DNA of 64,000 nt from an uncultured Lachnospiraceae bacterium. GTDB lineage: Bacteria; Bacillota; Clostridia; Lachnospirales; Lachnospiraceae. Of the stretch, positions 19,479 to 28,366 are shown in pieces. The stretch spans positions 29,217 to 93,216 of the forward strand of contig CANREB010000006.1 in the NCBI GenBank assembly GCA_947629525.1, in the 5' to 3' direction. Below the pieces are notes generated by a model. It searched no databases. It saw nothing but the letters and a program-made list of their open reading frames with translations, and was not told where the DNA came from. Positions within the stretch are counted from its first letter, which is position 1, and each line of letters starts with the position of its first letter. The position numbers were made by a program, and so were the translations under genes.

Positions 19479-20696
19479 ATGACGGATTTAAAGCAGATGA
19501 AAGAGCAGGTGCGGGAGCATCTTACACATGATATAATCCCGTTTTGGAAAAGCTTAAGGGACGATACCGACGGAGGATATTACGGGTATTTGGATTATGA
19601 TCTGTCAGTGGACAAAAAAGCCGTAAAAGGCTGCATACTCAACAGCCGCATAATGTGGTTCTTCTCAAACGCATATATGCTATTAAAGGATGAAAGCCTT
19701 TTGAATGAGGCGCGTCACGGATTTGAATTTATGAAAAAGGCATGCTGGGATAAGGAGAACGGCGGAGTGTTCTGGTCGGTAAACAGCGACGGTACACCGA
19801 ATGAAACTTTAAAGCATACGTATAATCAGGCTTTCTCTATTTATGCGTTATCATCGTATTATGACGCGTGCGGCGATAAGGAAGCGCTCGATATGGCGTA
19901 TCGGCTTTATGAGCTGATAGAGAGCAGGATGCGCGATGAGGGCGGTTACAAAGAAGCGTTCGACGAAAAATTCAATGAGACAGACAACGAAAAGCTTTCC
20001 GAGAACGGCGTTATGGCGCAGAGGACAATGAATACGCTGCTTCATGTCTTTGAAGCCTATACGGAACTCTACAGAGTGGATAAAAACAGGGAAGTTGCGG
20101 AAAAGATAAGACAGATGATGGACACTGTTACGGATAAGATATACAATCCCAAGCTTCACAGGCAGGAAGTATTTTTTGACGATAAGTGGAATTCTATAAT
20201 AGACCTGCATTCCTACGGGCATGATATTGAGACTGCATGGCTTGTTGACCGCAGTTTGGAGATATTGGACGACGAAAGATATTCAAAGAAGCTTCATCCG
20301 ATCACGGCGGATCTGACTGACTGCATATACCGCACGGCGTTTGACGGTTCTTCGCTTGCGAACGAATGTGAGCGCGGCAAGGTCAATGAATGGCGCATAT
20401 GGTGGGTACAGGCGGAGACAGTCGTCGGTTTCCTGAACGGATACGAGAAGAGCGGAAGAAAAGAATACCTCGACGCAGCATGCAGTGAATGGGAATTTAT
20501 AAAGAAACATGTAATCGACAGACGGGATGGCTATACGGCAGGAAAAGAGTGGTACTGGAGAGTGTCAAAAGACGGAGCGCCCGACAGCAAAAAGCCGATA
20601 GTTGAACCGTGGAAATGTCCGTATCACAACGGCAGGATGTGCTTTGAGGTCATCAGGCGCATAACCCGCATGGAACAAAATGGAGGAGTAAGATGA
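19479..20696 (+). CDS. Cellobiose/mannobiose 2-epimerase
   Basis: Converts beta-1,4-mannobiose to mannosyl-glucose by C2 epimerisation of the reducing sugar. At 405 aa it fits the AGE/CE superfamily (alpha/alpha)6 barrel. Conserved catalytic histidine blocks are present: [12 protein letters not shown] (113-124), [12 protein letters not shown] (244-255) and [14 protein letters not shown] near the C-terminus. The ATG directly follows the preceding stop and its own stop overlaps the next start by four bases. Its product is the substrate of the next gene's enzyme, which strongly supports the assignment. Cytoplasmic. Confidence 0.92.
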   Translation: MTDLKQMKEQVREHLTHDIIPFWKSLRDDTDGGYYGYLDYDLSVDKKAVKGCILNSRIMWFFSNAYMLLKDESLLNEARHGFEFMKKACWDKENGGVFWSVNSDGTPNETLKHTYNQAFSIYALSSYYDACGDKEALDMAYRLYELIESRMRDEGGYKEAFDEKFNETDNEKLSENGVMAQRTMNTLLHVFEAYTELYRVDKNREVAEKIRQMMDTVTDKIYNPKLHRQEVFFDDKWNSIIDLHSYGHDIETAWLVDRSLEILDDERYSKKLHPITADLTDCIYRTAFDGSSLANECERGKVNEWRIWWVQAETVVGFLNGYEKSGRKEYLDAACSEWEFIKKHVIDRRDGYTAGKEWYWRVSKDGAPDSKKPIVEPWKCPYHNGRMCFEVIRRITRMEQNGGVR

Positions 20697-21874
20697 GCAG
20701 CAGAACATTTGAAGAAAACCGCGCAAAAGTTATAAAAAAATATGAAGAGACAATAAGCCGCAGGAACATAAAAAGCGATTTTTATAACGGCATTTATGAC
20801 CGATATGAATATCCGGTGCTGACAAGGGATCATATCCCGCCGTTTTGGAAATATGATATGAACCCCGAAACAAATCCGTATTTTATGGAACGCCTTGGCG
20901 TGAATGCGGTATTTAACTCAGGGGCAATAGAACTTGACGGAAAGTTTTATCTTGTGGCAAGAGTCGAAGGAAATGACAGAAAATCTTTTTTTGCGGTAGC
21001 GGAAAGCGGCAGCGGAATAGACGGATTTAAGTTTTGGGATTACCCTGTTTTGCTTGACGACGTATGCCCCGATGAAACCAATGTATATGATATGCGCCTT
21101 ACAAAGCATGAGGACGGGTACATATACGGAGTGTTCTGCTCGGAGAGCAAGGACACGGGCGCAAACGATCTGTCAGCGGCAGTAGCGGCGGCAGGCATCG
21201 TGCGCACGAAAGATTTAAAGAAGTGGGAGCGCCTTGAAAATTTGAAAACCCTCAATTCACCGCAGCAAAGGAACGTGGTTCTGCACCCCGAATTTGTAAA
21301 CGGAAAATATGCGTTTTACACAAGACCCATGGACGACTTCATAGATACGGGAAGCGGCGGCGGCATAGGATTTGGACTGTGCGATGATATTACGCATGCC
21401 GTTATAGACGAAGAGATCATAACAAGCAAACGCAAGTACCACACAATAACCGAGGCAAAGAACGGCGCGGGCGCGGTACCGATAAAGACCCCGAAAGGCT
21501 GGATACATATAGCGCACGGAGTAAGGAATACGGCGGCGGGTCTCAGATATGTTGTGTACGCTTTTGCAACGGCGCTTGACGATCCCACAAAGGTCATAGC
21601 GGAACCGGGAGGATTTCTTATCGCGCCTCTCGGGGAAGAACGAGTAGGCGATGTGTCGAACGTTGTGTTTACGAACGGAGCGATAGCGAGAGAAAACGGT
21701 GAAGTGTACATTTACTATGCGTCAAGCGATACAAGGCTTCATGTGGCAACTACTACCATAGAAAAACTTACGGACTATGTGTTCAACACACCAAAGGATG
21801 CAATGCGCTCGGTAAAATGCGTTGAGCAAAGATGCGAGTTTATCAGGAAAAATCTTGAATATGAGAACAGGTAA
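20693..21874 (+). CDS. GH130_1 4-O-beta-mannosyl-glucose phosphorylase
   Basis: Phosphorolyses mannosyl-glucose to mannose-1-phosphate and glucose. The 393-aa length and N-terminal extension (about 1-60) are typical of GH130 subfamily 1. The general acid is Asp133 in NVYDMRL; the phosphate-binding basic residues lie in the [10 protein letters not shown] and [10 protein letters not shown] regions. It starts inside the epimerase stop codon, so the two are translationally coupled and act in sequence. The closely related GH130 gene follows after a structured gap. Cytoplasmic, no signal. Confidence 0.93.
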   Translation: MSSRTFEENRAKVIKKYEETISRRNIKSDFYNGIYDRYEYPVLTRDHIPPFWKYDMNPETNPYFMERLGVNAVFNSGAIELDGKFYLVARVEGNDRKSFFAVAESGSGIDGFKFWDYPVLLDDVCPDETNVYDMRLTKHEDGYIYGVFCSESKDTGANDLSAAVAAAGIVRTKDLKKWERLENLKTLNSPQQRNVVLHPEFVNGKYAFYTRPMDDFIDTGSGGGIGFGLCDDITHAVIDEEIITSKRKYHTITEAKNGAGAVPIKTPKGWIHIAHGVRNTAAGLRYVVYAFATALDDPTKVIAEPGGFLIAPLGEERVGDVSNVVFTNGAIARENGEVYIYYASSDTRLHVATTTIEKLTDYVFNTPKDAMRSVKCVEQRCEFIRKNLEYENR

Positions 21875-21881
21875 TTTAATT

Positions 21882-21931
21882 CAGGTCTGCGTCAGCGCGG
21901 CTTTTGCAGACTTGAAAAATCAAAGCCGCGC
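21882..21931 (+). ncRNA. Pseudoknot-like intercistronic RNA element
   Basis: Two complementary pairs interlock. CAGGTCTGC (21882-21890) pairs with GCAGACTTG (21906-21914), nine pairs with one G-U. GCGCGGCTTT (21895-21904) pairs with AAAGCCGCGC (21922-21931), ten perfect pairs. The order 5'-S1-S2-S1'-S2' is that of an H-type pseudoknot, with connecting loops of 4, 1 and 7 bases; if the helices do not coexist they are mutually exclusive. The second helix ends four bases before the AAGGAG ribosome site of the GH130_2 gene. It may tune that gene's translation or protect the mRNA; function is unknown. Confidence 0.5.
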
Positions 21932-21948
21932 GGAAAAGGAGAAAAAAT

Positions 21949-22971
21949 ATGAGTAAAGTAAAAATGATCAGCCCCGCAGTACCAAATATGCCATGGCAGG
22001 AGCGTCCGGAAGGATTAAAGAACGCGCCTGTATGGAGATATAATGAAAATCCCATAATAGGAAGAAATCCCGTAAAGGGAGTAGCCAGAATATTCAACAG
22101 CGCAGTCGTACCTTATGGAGACGGATTTATAGGAGTATTCCGCGGAGAGCAGACAAACGGTATATCTTATATTTATTTGGGAAGAAGCAAGGACGCCATC
22201 CACTGGGATTTTGAGGAGAACAAGATTAATTTTGTCGATGAGAACGGCGAACCGTTTATGCCGCTGTACGCGTATGACCCAAGGCTTGTGAAAGTTGAGG
22301 ACACATATTATATAATATGGTGCGTTGACTTTTACGGCGCGGCGATAGGAATGGCGAAGACGACAGATTTTAAGACCTTTACACGTATCGAGAACCCATT
22401 CCTTCCGTTTAACAGAAACGCCGTACTGTTCCCGAGAAAAATAAACGGAAACTTTATGATGCTCAGCCGTCCGTCAGACAGCGGACATACGCCTTTTGGT
22501 GATATCTTCATAAGCGAAAGCCCTGATTTGGTATATTGGGGCAAACACAGACACGTTATGAGCAAGAGCAGTGAATGGTGGGAGTCGCTTAAGATAGGCG
22601 GAGGCGCGGCACCTATCGAGACTAGCGAAGGCTGGCTGCTTTTCTACCATGGAGTTGCGGGCACCTGCAGCGGATATGTATATTCTATAGGTGGAGCAAT
22701 CCTTGACATTGATAATCCGTCTATAGTAAAATACCGTTGTGAGAACTTTCTTCTTACACCTGAGGAGTGGTATGAAGAGAGAGGGTTCGTGCCTAATGTA
22801 TGTTTCCCGTGCGCTACGATACATGACTCGGCAACAGGCAGGATCGCCATATATTACGGCGCTGCCGACAGCTATGTCGGTCTTGCGTTCACGGAGCTTG
22901 ATGATATAGTCGATTATATCAAGAGCAACAGCAGAGTGACATCTACTGATACTGAAATAGGAAAAAGATAA
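21949..22971 (+). CDS. GH130_2 beta-1,4-mannooligosaccharide phosphorylase
   Basis: Releases mannose-1-phosphate from the non-reducing end of manno-oligosaccharides. The 340-aa length lacks the long N-terminal arm of GH130_1, as expected for subfamily 2. The general acid is Asp110 in YAYDPRLVKVED; LPFNRNAVLFP and YHGVAGTCSGY are family blocks. AAGGAG lies eight bases before the ATG, directly behind the pseudoknot-like element. With GH130_1 it makes both products of phosphorolytic mannan breakdown. The needed phosphomannomutase is not in this window. Confidence 0.92.
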   Translation: MSKVKMISPAVPNMPWQERPEGLKNAPVWRYNENPIIGRNPVKGVARIFNSAVVPYGDGFIGVFRGEQTNGISYIYLGRSKDAIHWDFEENKINFVDENGEPFMPLYAYDPRLVKVEDTYYIIWCVDFYGAAIGMAKTTDFKTFTRIENPFLPFNRNAVLFPRKINGNFMMLSRPSDSGHTPFGDIFISESPDLVYWGKHRHVMSKSSEWWESLKIGGGAAPIETSEGWLLFYHGVAGTCSGYVYSIGGAILDIDNPSIVKYRCENFLLTPEEWYEERGFVPNVCFPCATIHDSATGRIAIYYGAADSYVGLAFTELDDIVDYIKSNSRVTSTDTEIGKR

Positions 22972-22980
22972 GGAATTGAT

Positions 22981-24087
22981 ATGCTGAGAGAGATTTTGAT
23001 AAAGGATGTACCTGAAATTAAAATCCATGGCAGGACAACCGATTGCTTGGAGCCGCTCACGCTGTTTTGGACAGCGAGCGGCTTTGAGTGTAATGTATCG
23101 GGAACAGAATTTGCAGTCGAGGTCGAAGTGACTTATGACACATTTGAGCCATGGTTTAGCTATACCGTAAACGGTGACTGGATAGGGCGCCAGATGCTTC
23201 CAAAGGGAAGATACTGGGTGCCGCTTTTTCGCGGTATGAACGCGGAGAGTATAAAAAATGTTCATTTTTATAAAGACCTTCAGGCGATGAGCGACGACGG
23301 CAATTCATATATACATATTCACGCCTTGAAAAGTGACGGCAGTTTTTATCCCGTTGAGGAAAAAGCTTTGAAACTTGAGTTCATCGGCGACAGCATAACA
23401 TCCGGCGAAGGACTTTTCGGTGCAAAAAAAGAGGAAGACTGGATACCGATGTTTTTCTCGGCACTGCGCGATTACGCTTATCTTACCGCTAAGGAGCTTG
23501 ACGCACAATACCGCGTATTCTCACAGAGCGGATGGGGCGTATACAATACATGGGACAATAACCTCAGAGGGGCGCTGCCAAAGTATTACAGGCAGATATG
23601 CAGCCTTATGTTCAGTGAAAAAAATGAGCGTCTTGGCGGTAACAGGGAGCATGATTTTAAAAGCTGGCAGCCTGACTTTGTGATAGTAAATCTTGGCACT
23701 AACGATGCAAGTTCTTTTGAACAGCCTGAATGGGTGGATGAGAAGACAGGTGAGCGCCATAAAATGCGTAAAGAACCCGACGGTTCATATTGCAAAGAAG
23801 ATATACTGTGCCTTCAGAAAGCGGTAAAAGATTTTCTGCACACATTGCGGGAATGTAATCCGAATGCGAAGATAATATGGTGCTATGGTATGCTTGGGAT
23901 AAATCTGCAGCTTGAACTATGCGGAGCGGTCAGCGAATATGTCAGTGAAACGGGCGACAGAAACGTGTCGTATCTGCAGCTTCCCAACACAGATGACAGT
24001 AATGTCGGTTCGCGCAGTCATCCGGGGTACTTGTGCCACAAACAGGCGGCGGAGGTTTTAAGCAAATATATCAGGACGCTTATGTAG
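22981..24087 (+). CDS. SGNH acetylesterase, CE2-like
   Basis: Second acetylesterase of the locus, 368 aa. It has the CE2 plan: an N-terminal beta jelly-roll (about 1-125) followed by an SGNH hydrolase domain with nucleophile S138 in FIGDSITSGEG, an Asn in VNLGTNDAS and the His of SHPGY near the C-terminus. In CE2 enzymes the N-terminal domain contributes to the active site, and these enzymes complement CE17 by removing acetyl groups from positions it does not attack. No signal peptide. The ATG is nine bases after the GH130_2 stop; the ribosome site is weak (AAGGA at the stop). Confidence 0.85.
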   Translation: MLREILIKDVPEIKIHGRTTDCLEPLTLFWTASGFECNVSGTEFAVEVEVTYDTFEPWFSYTVNGDWIGRQMLPKGRYWVPLFRGMNAESIKNVHFYKDLQAMSDDGNSYIHIHALKSDGSFYPVEEKALKLEFIGDSITSGEGLFGAKKEEDWIPMFFSALRDYAYLTAKELDAQYRVFSQSGWGVYNTWDNNLRGALPKYYRQICSLMFSEKNERLGGNREHDFKSWQPDFVIVNLGTNDASSFEQPEWVDEKTGERHKMRKEPDGSYCKEDILCLQKAVKDFLHTLRECNPNAKIIWCYGMLGINLQLELCGAVSEYVSETGDRNVSYLQLPNTDDSNVGSRSHPGYLCHKQAAEVLSKYIRTLM

Positions 24088-24120
24088 GAAGATTAGCATT
24101 TGGCGAGGAAAGGGGAATTT

Positions 24121-26454
24121 ATGTTTAAGGATGATTTTGTATGGGGCGTAGCAAGCAGCGCTTATCAGATAGAAGGACGCGATGCAGACGACGGTGCGGG
24201 AGCATGTATATGGGACGACTTTTCAAAATACGGCGGTGTGTATGAAAACCACAGCGCAAGCGTCGCCTGTGATCATATCCACAGATACAGGGAAGATTTT
24301 GCGATGATGCGTCTGCTCGGAGTAAAGGCATACCGCTTTTCGATAAGCTGGGCGCGTATCATGCCTGAAGGTACGGGAGCGGTAAATGAGAAAGCAATAG
24401 CTATGTACCGCGATATGATAATCGAGATGAAAAGGAACGGTATAACGCCGTATATCACGATGTATCACTGGGAACTGCCGCAGGCGCTTCAGGATAAGGG
24501 CGGCTGGCTCAACGAGGATCTGATAGGATATTTCGGTGAGTATGCGAAGGTTGTTGCGGAAAATTTCACCGATCTGTCAGAGTATATCATCACATTCAAT
24601 GAACCCCAATGCTTTGTGGGATTAGGATATCTTACGGGCGGACATGCGCCCGGATTAAAGCTTTCACCTGCCAAAGTTTTCCAAATAACGCACAATGTCC
24701 TGCGCGCTCATGGAACGGCGGTAAAGCAGCTTAGAAAATATGCGAAACGTCCGATAAAGATAGGATATGCGCCGACGTGCGGAGTTGCATATCCATATAC
24801 GGACAGCAAGGAAGATATAGAGGCGGCAAGAAGCGTGTACATGGGTTTTGACCAGCCCGTAAGCAACTGGACATGGAATGTGCCGTGGTTTTCCGATCCT
24901 GTTTTCCTTGGAAAATATCCGCAGGAAGGGCTTGAAAAATATAAGCAGTATCTTCCGAAGATTACGGATGAAGACATGGAACTTATACACCAGCCGATAG
25001 ATTTTATGGGACAGAATATTTACAACGGCTATTATATAAGGTGCGGAAAAGACGGCAAGCCGGAATATGTTGACAGACCCGAAGGATTTCCCAAGACAGC
25101 GATAAACTGGCCGGTAACGCCCGAGGCGCTTTACTGGGGCGTGAGATTTCTTTATGAATGGTATAAAATGCCGATATATATTACGGAAAACGGAATGTCC
25201 TGCCATGACTGGATATCTGAGGATGGACGCGTACATGACAGTAACAGGATAGATTTCCTTGACAAATATCTGTCAAGCCTGCAGAGAGCAAGTGACGACG
25301 GCGTTGACGTGAGGGGATATTTTCTTTGGACTTTCCTTGACAATTATGAGTGGGATAAGGGTTACAGTGAACGCTTCGGATTGGTATATGTGGATTACGC
25401 CACACAGAAAAGAGTTGCTAAGGATTCCGCTTACTGGTATAAAGAAGTAATGGACACCAACGGCAGGAACCTGAGCATAAACAATACGTCTGCAAAGGGC
25501 GAGATATTGTTTATGGAACCTGTATTCAAGTCGATGATATGGGGCGGCGACAAGCTTGGCACGAAGTGGGGATATGATATCCCATCAAATACTACAGGCG
25601 AGTGCTGGGCAGTATCGGCGCATCAAAACGGTGACTGCAAGGTGAAAGAAGGGCGATTTGCGGGAAAAACCTTAAGTAGTTTATGGGCTGATGAGCCGGC
25701 TCTTTTCGGAAATGCAGATAATAAGGCAGGAAGCAGATTTCCTCTTCTTGTAAAGATAATAGACGCAGACAGCGATTTAAGCATACAGGTACATCCCGAT
25801 GATGTCTACGCGGCAGAGCATGAAAACGGTTCACTCGGCAAAACGGAGTGTTGGTATATACTTGATGCCTGTGACGGTGCGGAGCTGGTAGTAGGTCATA
25901 ACGCGAAAAGTAAAGCAGAACTTGAGGATATGATCAGAAATGGAAAGTGGGACAGCTTTATCCGCAAGATACCTGTTAAAAAAGGCGATTTTATACAGAT
26001 CGATCCGGGTACGGTGCATGCGATAAAAGGCGGTATTGAGATACTTGAAACACAGCAGAACTCGGATATAACATACAGGGTATACGATTATGACCGCTTG
26101 AGCGACGGAAAGCCAAGGCAGCTTCATATCGATCAAAGTCTTGATGTGATAACGGTTCCCGCAAAGAGCGTTGAAGAGAGCGTAACCTGCGCGCGGGAAC
26201 TTGAAAAACGTTTTGAGAAAAACAGGCTTAACCTCATCACATCCTGCAAATATTACAGAGTATGGCATATGGAAGTTGACGGACAGGCAAATCTTGAGCA
26301 GAAGGAGCCGTTTTTGATCATGAGTGTCATAGAGGGCGATGGACTGATAAACGGCAGATATATCAAAATGGGAGACCACTTCATACTTCCTAACGGCTTT
26401 GGAACGGCAGAATTTACGGGAAATTTGAAGATAATAGCGTCAAGTATAAATTAA
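24121..26454 (+). CDS. GH1 beta-glycosidase fused to class I mannose-6-phosphate isomerase
   Basis: A continuous 777-residue protein with two enzymes. Residues 1-450 are a complete GH1 barrel with acid/base E161 in TFNEPQC and nucleophile E356 in YITENGMS. From about 460 to the end is a complete type I phosphomannose isomerase (ManA-like): metal ligands Q556 and H558 in QVHPDD, E576 in KTECWY and H633 in GTVHAI. GH1 would clip beta-linked glucose (or mannose) from glucomannan oligosaccharides; the isomerase turns mannose-6-phosphate into fructose-6-phosphate. The join follows a short linker (LSINNTSAKGE). The ATG at 24121 has AAAGGGG six bases upstream; an upstream in-frame TTG is rejected. 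Both activities suit the operon, so the fusion is probably functional. Confidence 0.92.
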   Translation: MFKDDFVWGVASSAYQIEGRDADDGAGACIWDDFSKYGGVYENHSASVACDHIHRYREDFAMMRLLGVKAYRFSISWARIMPEGTGAVNEKAIAMYRDMIIEMKRNGITPYITMYHWELPQALQDKGGWLNEDLIGYFGEYAKVVAENFTDLSEYIITFNEPQCFVGLGYLTGGHAPGLKLSPAKVFQITHNVLRAHGTAVKQLRKYAKRPIKIGYAPTCGVAYPYTDSKEDIEAARSVYMGFDQPVSNWTWNVPWFSDPVFLGKYPQEGLEKYKQYLPKITDEDMELIHQPIDFMGQNIYNGYYIRCGKDGKPEYVDRPEGFPKTAINWPVTPEALYWGVRFLYEWYKMPIYITENGMSCHDWISEDGRVHDSNRIDFLDKYLSSLQRASDDGVDVRGYFLWTFLDNYEWDKGYSERFGLVYVDYATQKRVAKDSAYWYKEVMDTNGRNLSINNTSAKGEILFMEPVFKSMIWGGDKLGTKWGYDIPSNTTGECWAVSAHQNGDCKVKEGRFAGKTLSSLWADEPALFGNADNKAGSRFPLLVKIIDADSDLSIQVHPDDVYAAEHENGSLGKTECWYILDACDGAELVVGHNAKSKAELEDMIRNGKWDSFIRKIPVKKGDFIQIDPGTVHAIKGGIEILETQQNSDITYRVYDYDRLSDGKPRQLHIDQSLDVITVPAKSVEESVTCARELEKRFEKNRLNLITSCKYYRVWHMEVDGQANLEQKEPFLIMSVIEGDGLINGRYIKMGDHFILPNGFGTAEFTGNLKIIASSIN

Positions 26455-26472
26455 GATAATGAAAGGTAAGGT

Positions 26473-27417
26473 ATGGGTATGGCAAGTGTTAGCATTGAGA
26501 GCGTTATAGAGAAATTCGGGCTTACTAATCTGACGCCCGAGGTAGATATCTCAAACATAAAAATCCAGCAGCCTGATATCAACAGACCTGCGCTGCAGCT
26601 TGCGGGTTATTTTGAGCATTTCGAGGAGTCGCGTGCGCAGATAATCGGATTTGTGGAGTATTCTTTCATAGGGTATATGGAGCAGAAACAAAAAGAAGAA
26701 GTATTCCCAAGGATCATCACGGAGAGGACGCCCTGCATAATATTCTGCAGAAGCCTTCGCCCCGATGAACTGTTTATCGAAACGGCTATCAAAAATAATG
26801 TCCCGATATTACTCACGGATAAACCCACATCGGCGTTTATGGCAGAGATAATAAGATGGCTTAATGTAAAGCTTGCCCCATGTATTTCCGTTCATGGCGT
26901 ACTTGTTGACGTATACGGCGAAGGTGTGCTTATAACAGGCGAGAGCGGAATAGGAAAAAGCGAGGCGGCGCTTGAACTTATAAAGCGCGGACACCGCCTT
27001 GTGTCCGACGATGTGGTTGAGATAAGAAAAGTAAGCGATGATACGCTGATAGGTTCGGCGCCTGACATTACACGTCATTTTATAGAACTCAGAGGCATAG
27101 GTATAATAGACGTAAAGACACTCTTTGGCGTGTCAAGCGTTATGGACACTACTAACATAAATCTTGTTATCCGCTTGGAAGATTGGGATAAAGAGAAAAA
27201 ATATGACCGTCTTGGTCTTGAAGAAAATTATACGGAATATCTTGGTAATAAGGTAGTATGCCATAACATACCGATAAGACCGGGGCGCAACCTTGCTATC
27301 ATATGCGAGTCTGCGGCAGTAAACCACCGTCAGAAAAAGATGGGATATAACGCGGCGCAGGAGCTTTATCACCGCGTTCAAAATTCGTTATCAAAACCGC
27401 GCGAGGAGGAAGATTAA
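26473..27417 (+). CDS. hprK: HPr kinase/phosphorylase
   Basis: Bifunctional enzyme that phosphorylates or dephosphorylates Ser46 of HPr and so sets CcpA-dependent carbon catabolite repression in Firmicutes. 314 aa: N-terminal MurF-like domain, then a catalytic domain with Walker A GESGIGKS (156-163), conserved HGVLVDVYG at 141-149 and SDDVVEI, followed by the family GIGIIDVKTLFG signature. It starts 18 bases after the mannan operon with no terminator between and runs on into the glucokinase gene after one base, so the mannan promoter could read into it. Confidence 0.95.
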   Translation: MGMASVSIESVIEKFGLTNLTPEVDISNIKIQQPDINRPALQLAGYFEHFEESRAQIIGFVEYSFIGYMEQKQKEEVFPRIITERTPCIIFCRSLRPDELFIETAIKNNVPILLTDKPTSAFMAEIIRWLNVKLAPCISVHGVLVDVYGEGVLITGESGIGKSEAALELIKRGHRLVSDDVVEIRKVSDDTLIGSAPDITRHFIELRGIGIIDVKTLFGVSSVMDTTNINLVIRLEDWDKEKKYDRLGLEENYTEYLGNKVVCHNIPIRPGRNLAIICESAAVNHRQKKMGYNAAQELYHRVQNSLSKPREEED

Positions 27418-27418
27418 T

Positions 27419-28354
27419 ATGAGTAAGTATTGTTTTGGAGTAGATTTGGGAGGAACAACTGTTAAGATAGGTCTTTTTGATCCTGAAGGAGCGGTACTGG
27501 ATAAATGGGAAATACCTACGAGAAAAGAAAACAACGGAAGTAATATACTGCCCGATATCGCACAGGCAGTTCTCGACAAAATGGAACAGTCGGGAATTGC
27601 GAAGGAAGATGTCATCGGTGTCGGCATAGGGGTTCCCGGACCTGTTGACAATGACGGCGTTATACATAAGGCGGTAAATCTGGGATGGGGTGTTATGAAC
27701 ATAAATGAGATACTCGGCGGTCTTTTGAAACTTCCCGTTAAATCGGCGAATGATGCGAATGTAGCGGCACTCGGAGAGATGTGGCGCGGCGGCGGCAGGG
27801 GATGTGGCAATATGGTACTTGCCACGCTTGGAACAGGCGTTGGCGGCGGTATAATAACAGACGGAAAGATACTGACAGGCGCTATGGGCGCGGGCGGAGA
27901 GATAGGTCATATCCATATCGTTGATGGTGAACCCGATGAATGCGGCTGCGGTAATCATGGATGTCTTGAACAGTACGCGTCGGCTACAGGTATCGTAAGA
28001 CTTGCCACAAGAAAACTGACATCAGTGTCAGACGACAGCATGCTCAGGAATGAAGAGATAAGTGCCAAGTCGGTATTTGATGCCGTAAAAGCAGGAGATA
28101 AGATTGCATGTGAAATAGCTGAAGAATTTGGCGAGTATCTTGGAAAAGGACTTGCGGCAGTTGCATGTGTCGTCAATCCGGAAGTGATCGTGCTTGGCGG
28201 CGGCGTGTCAAAAGCGGGGGATATTCTCTGCGATTATGTGGTAAAATATTACAGGAAACACGTTCATTTTGCAAGCAGGGATGTTGAGTTCAGACTTGCC
28301 TCTCTTGGAAATGACGCGGGTATTTATGGTGCGGCAAAACTTGTTTTGGAGTAG
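27419..28354 (+). CDS. glcK: ROK-family glucokinase
   Basis: ATP-dependent glucose kinase, 311 aa. N-terminal phosphate motif DLGGTTVK (9-16), catalytic Asp in SANDANVAA (D112), and the ROK zinc site formed by H164 and the Cys-x-Cys-G-x-x-G-Cys block (C175, C177, C182, in DECGCGNHGCLEQ). It would phosphorylate the glucose released by GH130_1 and GH1 just upstream. GGAGGA lies before the ATG; it follows hprK by one base. A different hexose substrate (mannose, N-acetylmannosamine) cannot be excluded by sequence. Confidence 0.88.
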   Translation: MSKYCFGVDLGGTTVKIGLFDPEGAVLDKWEIPTRKENNGSNILPDIAQAVLDKMEQSGIAKEDVIGVGIGVPGPVDNDGVIHKAVNLGWGVMNINEILGGLLKLPVKSANDANVAALGEMWRGGGRGCGNMVLATLGTGVGGGIITDGKILTGAMGAGGEIGHIHIVDGEPDECGCGNHGCLEQYASATGIVRLATRKLTSVSDDSMLRNEEISAKSVFDAVKAGDKIACEIAEEFGEYLGKGLAAVACVVNPEVIVLGGGVSKAGDILCDYVVKYYRKHVHFASRDVEFRLASLGNDAGIYGAAKLVLE

Positions 28355-28366
28355 GTGTAGATTTAA

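Noticed and set aside
27299..27958. 219-codon minus-strand frame opposite hprK and glcK
   Set aside because: No family similarity and it lies against two conserved genes with good ribosome sites.
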